Positions 5,582-6,813 of a stretch of 6,813 nucleotides of DNA are shown piece after piece (position 1 is the stretch's first letter; each line of letters begins with the position of its first letter). The translations under genes were made by a program, and so were the position numbers. The notes beneath the pieces were generated by a model. It saw only the letters and a list, made by a program, of their open reading frames with translations, had not been told where the DNA came from and searched no databases. This stretch comes from Candidatus Aminicenantota bacterium (GTDB lineage: Bacteria > Acidobacteriota > Aminicenantia > UBA2199), in the NCBI GenBank assembly GCA_026393775.1, contig JAPKZM010000240.1:1-6813 (forward strand), read 5' to 3'.

Positions 5582-5935
5582 TCAGAAAGCCCAGGAAAAC
5601 CCGGCCTTGAGCTGCCAAGCGGAGAGATCCAAAACAAAATTATCCGTAACCTCGGAGTCGCTGAAATAGTTGCCGTAATAGGTTCCGTAGAATTCCCCCC
5701 AGTTTCTTTGATAGAGCGCGGTCCTTTTCCGCCAGACCCCCTGCCAGGAATTTTCGACCAGGTCCTGCACGGCATTGCTGTCGAGGGCATGGCTTTGATT
5801 GTGGCCGTTCCCCTTGATATCGGCGGCGCGTCGCCAGGCGTGGCCCGTGGCCAGGAAAAAGGACAAGCGCCGGCTGAGCTGGCGCCGGAGTTCGGCGCTC
5901 AAATCGAGAGCCCAGCCGGTGGCCGCCCCTTTCAC
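5582..5935 (-). pseudogene. Out-of-frame C-terminal half of a small outer-membrane beta-barrel protein
   Basis: The frame from GTG 5935 to TGA 5582 gives 117 residues: GWALDLSAELRRQLSRRLSF, a loop rich in N and H, YQRNWGEFYGTYYGNYF, then FVLDLSAWQLKAGFSWAF with a terminal phenylalanine. It has no signal peptide and begins exactly where the preceding frame stops (GTG overlaps TGA at 5932-5935). It therefore reads as the second half of the barrel begun at 6462, separated by a one-base loss. Translational coupling as a second subunit is possible but less likely, as a barrel half without a signal peptide could not reach the outer membrane. Confidence 0.65.
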
Positions 5936-6462
5936 TTGGCCAGGTGGATGCCGATCTGGGGGATCCAGGCCGAGACGCCGAGGAAAAAATCGGGATAGTC
6001 GGCCGTGACTACCTGGGGAGTGGTCTGGATCAGCCCGCCGGAGCGGTCGTCTATCTGATAGCGGATCGACGTGCTGGAAAGGCGGTTTTGTTTCAGGTAT
6101 TCCAAGCCCAGCGAAAGGGAAAGATAGCGGGAGAGGGCGTACTTCAAGCGGATGCCGCAGGGGAACCCGCTGGTGATGCCTTTAAGCCGGTCATCCCCGG
6201 AACGGCTGGCGGAATAGGTGAAACGGTTCCCGTATTGGGCGTGCAGGTAGTCGTATTGGCTAGTGTAGAAGAAGAGCGGATAGGCATGATAATAATCCGC
6301 CAGGAGATTCAAGTCACCGGGCTGGAAGGCGGCGAAGGCGCCGTAGACCTCCAGCGTCAGCGTCTTTTCTCCAGCCTGGCCCCCCGGGGGAGGCAAGGCA
6401 TCAAGGCCCGGGGCAACGATGAAGAGCAGCGCGGCAGCCGATAGGAACAATTTGCAGTTCAT
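5932..6462 (-). CDS. Signal-peptide-bearing outer-membrane beta-barrel protein, N-terminal part; frame broken at its end
   Basis: 176 residues from ATG 6462 to TGA 5932. Start choice: GGGAGG (6470-6475) lies seven bases upstream and the ATG opens a signal peptide (MNCKLFLSAAALLFIVAPGLDA); a longer in-frame start upstream would spoil it. The mature part has alternating strands and tyrosine-rich loops (LEVYGAFAAF, YYHAYPLFFYTSQYDYLHAQYG, GIRLKYALSRYLSLSLGLEYL, YPDFFLGVSAWIPQIGIHL), typical of small outer-membrane barrels. It stops at HLAK and resumes in another frame at 5935; joined, the protein would have about 293 residues. Its ATG overlaps the stop of the upstream M1-like gene (ATGA, 6459-6462), so the two are probably co-transcribed and coupled. 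The family could not be named. Confidence 0.72.
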   Translation of the reverse strand: MNCKLFLSAAALLFIVAPGLDALPPPGGQAGEKTLTLEVYGAFAAFQPGDLNLLADYYHAYPLFFYTSQYDYLHAQYGNRFTYSASRSGDDRLKGITSGFPCGIRLKYALSRYLSLSLGLEYLKQNRLSSTSIRYQIDDRSGGLIQTTPQVVTADYPDFFLGVSAWIPQIGIHLAK

Positions 6463-6813
6463 TGGCCTGCCTCCCGTTCCGAGCGGTACTTTTCCAGGAC
6501 CGCTCGCGGCGGCGTCAGATCGACTTGCTGATCCCAAGGCACCGGCATTGCGACGGCACCTGCAGCGGTTGCATCACCCCGGTAAAACCAATTGCGGAAA
6601 TCGGCGCGGACATCGATCCCCGAATAATCGTAAAAATAGCCGGCCAGGTCCATGGTGGAAAAGGGCGACCAAAGATGGTCCCGGTGAACCTGGCTCAGGA
6701 AACGGGTCATGGCCGCCCTGCCGCCCAGCCGCTGGGTCAACGTTTCCATGATCTGGCTGCCCTGGTAGTAAGCGCGGGAGTCGAAGCCGACGGCGATCGG
6801 CGACCGGCCGCTG
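6459..6813 (-). CDS. M1-family (aminopeptidase N-like) metallopeptidase, C-terminal end only; 5' part beyond the window
   Basis: 117 residues are visible, open to the right edge. The stretch GFDSRAYYQGSQIMETLTQR followed by LGG, then FLSQVHRDHL, STMDLAGYFYDYSGIDV and FRNWFYRGD matches the C-terminal part of the M1 catalytic region: a Tyr before a G (YYQG, Tyr codons 6765-6770), a helix ending LG, a threonine/serine-D helix cap, and FxxWxY. In leukotriene A4 hydrolase the Tyr of the corresponding YEKG is the transition-state residue; the equivalence is by pattern only. The zinc ligands (HEXXH) are outside the window. The stop overlaps the start of the barrel gene by four bases, so both likely form an operon. 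The internal ATG at 6749 lies within the conserved stretch and is not the true start. Confidence 0.62.
   Translation of the reverse strand, partial: SGRSPIAVGFDSRAYYQGSQIMETLTQRLGGRAAMTRFLSQVHRDHLWSPFSTMDLAGYFYDYSGIDVRADFRNWFYRGDATAAGAVAMPVPWDQQVDLTPPRAVLEKYRSEREAGQ

Overview
The window looks like chromosomal DNA of a Gram-negative (diderm) bacterium of moderately high GC. It encodes at least two outer-membrane beta-barrel proteins with signal peptides and C-terminal phenylalanines. The DUF5916-type barrel next to an M1-type peptidase would fit Acidobacteriota, Aminicenantota or Bacteroidota-like lineages. That placement is an inference; no marker gene is present.

Left part, 1-2783, minus strand: one open reading frame of at least 927 codons that runs off the left edge. 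It encodes a single-chain restriction-modification enzyme of the Eco57I / type IIG kind: a PD-(D/E)XK nuclease at the N-terminus, then an N6-adenine methyltransferase (YYTP, DPACGSGSF and NPPY motifs). The reading frame also contains, without any stop codon, a complete Y1 (HUH) transposase of the REP-associated (RAYT) type. It is inserted between FPNIF and GGFDAVIGNPPY, which sit close together in ordinary family members. The insert is bounded by 24-bp perfect palindromes that are themselves translated, as NKGFKPLV and NKGLKPLV. A third copy without a transposase lies further downstream in the same frame. A tandem array of three 15-bp half-palindromes adjoins the proximal palindrome and ends in a strong Shine-Dalgarno sequence just before the transposase domain. 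This is the remarkable feature of the window: a mobile element and its palindromes that appear adapted to live inside a protein.

Middle, 2784-3308: a divergent intergenic region with a near-consensus promoter placed so that the restriction-modification mRNA would be leaderless. It is followed by a 90-residue hypothetical protein on the plus strand and a 166-bp gap with no clear signal.

Right part: a plus-strand gene for a CBM9-like plus DUF5916 outer-membrane protein (3309-5524), broken by a -1 frame change at a run of seven T. It converges on a minus-strand pair: the C-terminal end of an M1-like metallopeptidase (entering from the right edge) that overlaps by 4 bp (ATGA) with a second outer-membrane barrel gene (6462-5582), also broken by a single-base frame change. 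The two breaks are either sequence errors or real lesions; raw reads would decide.
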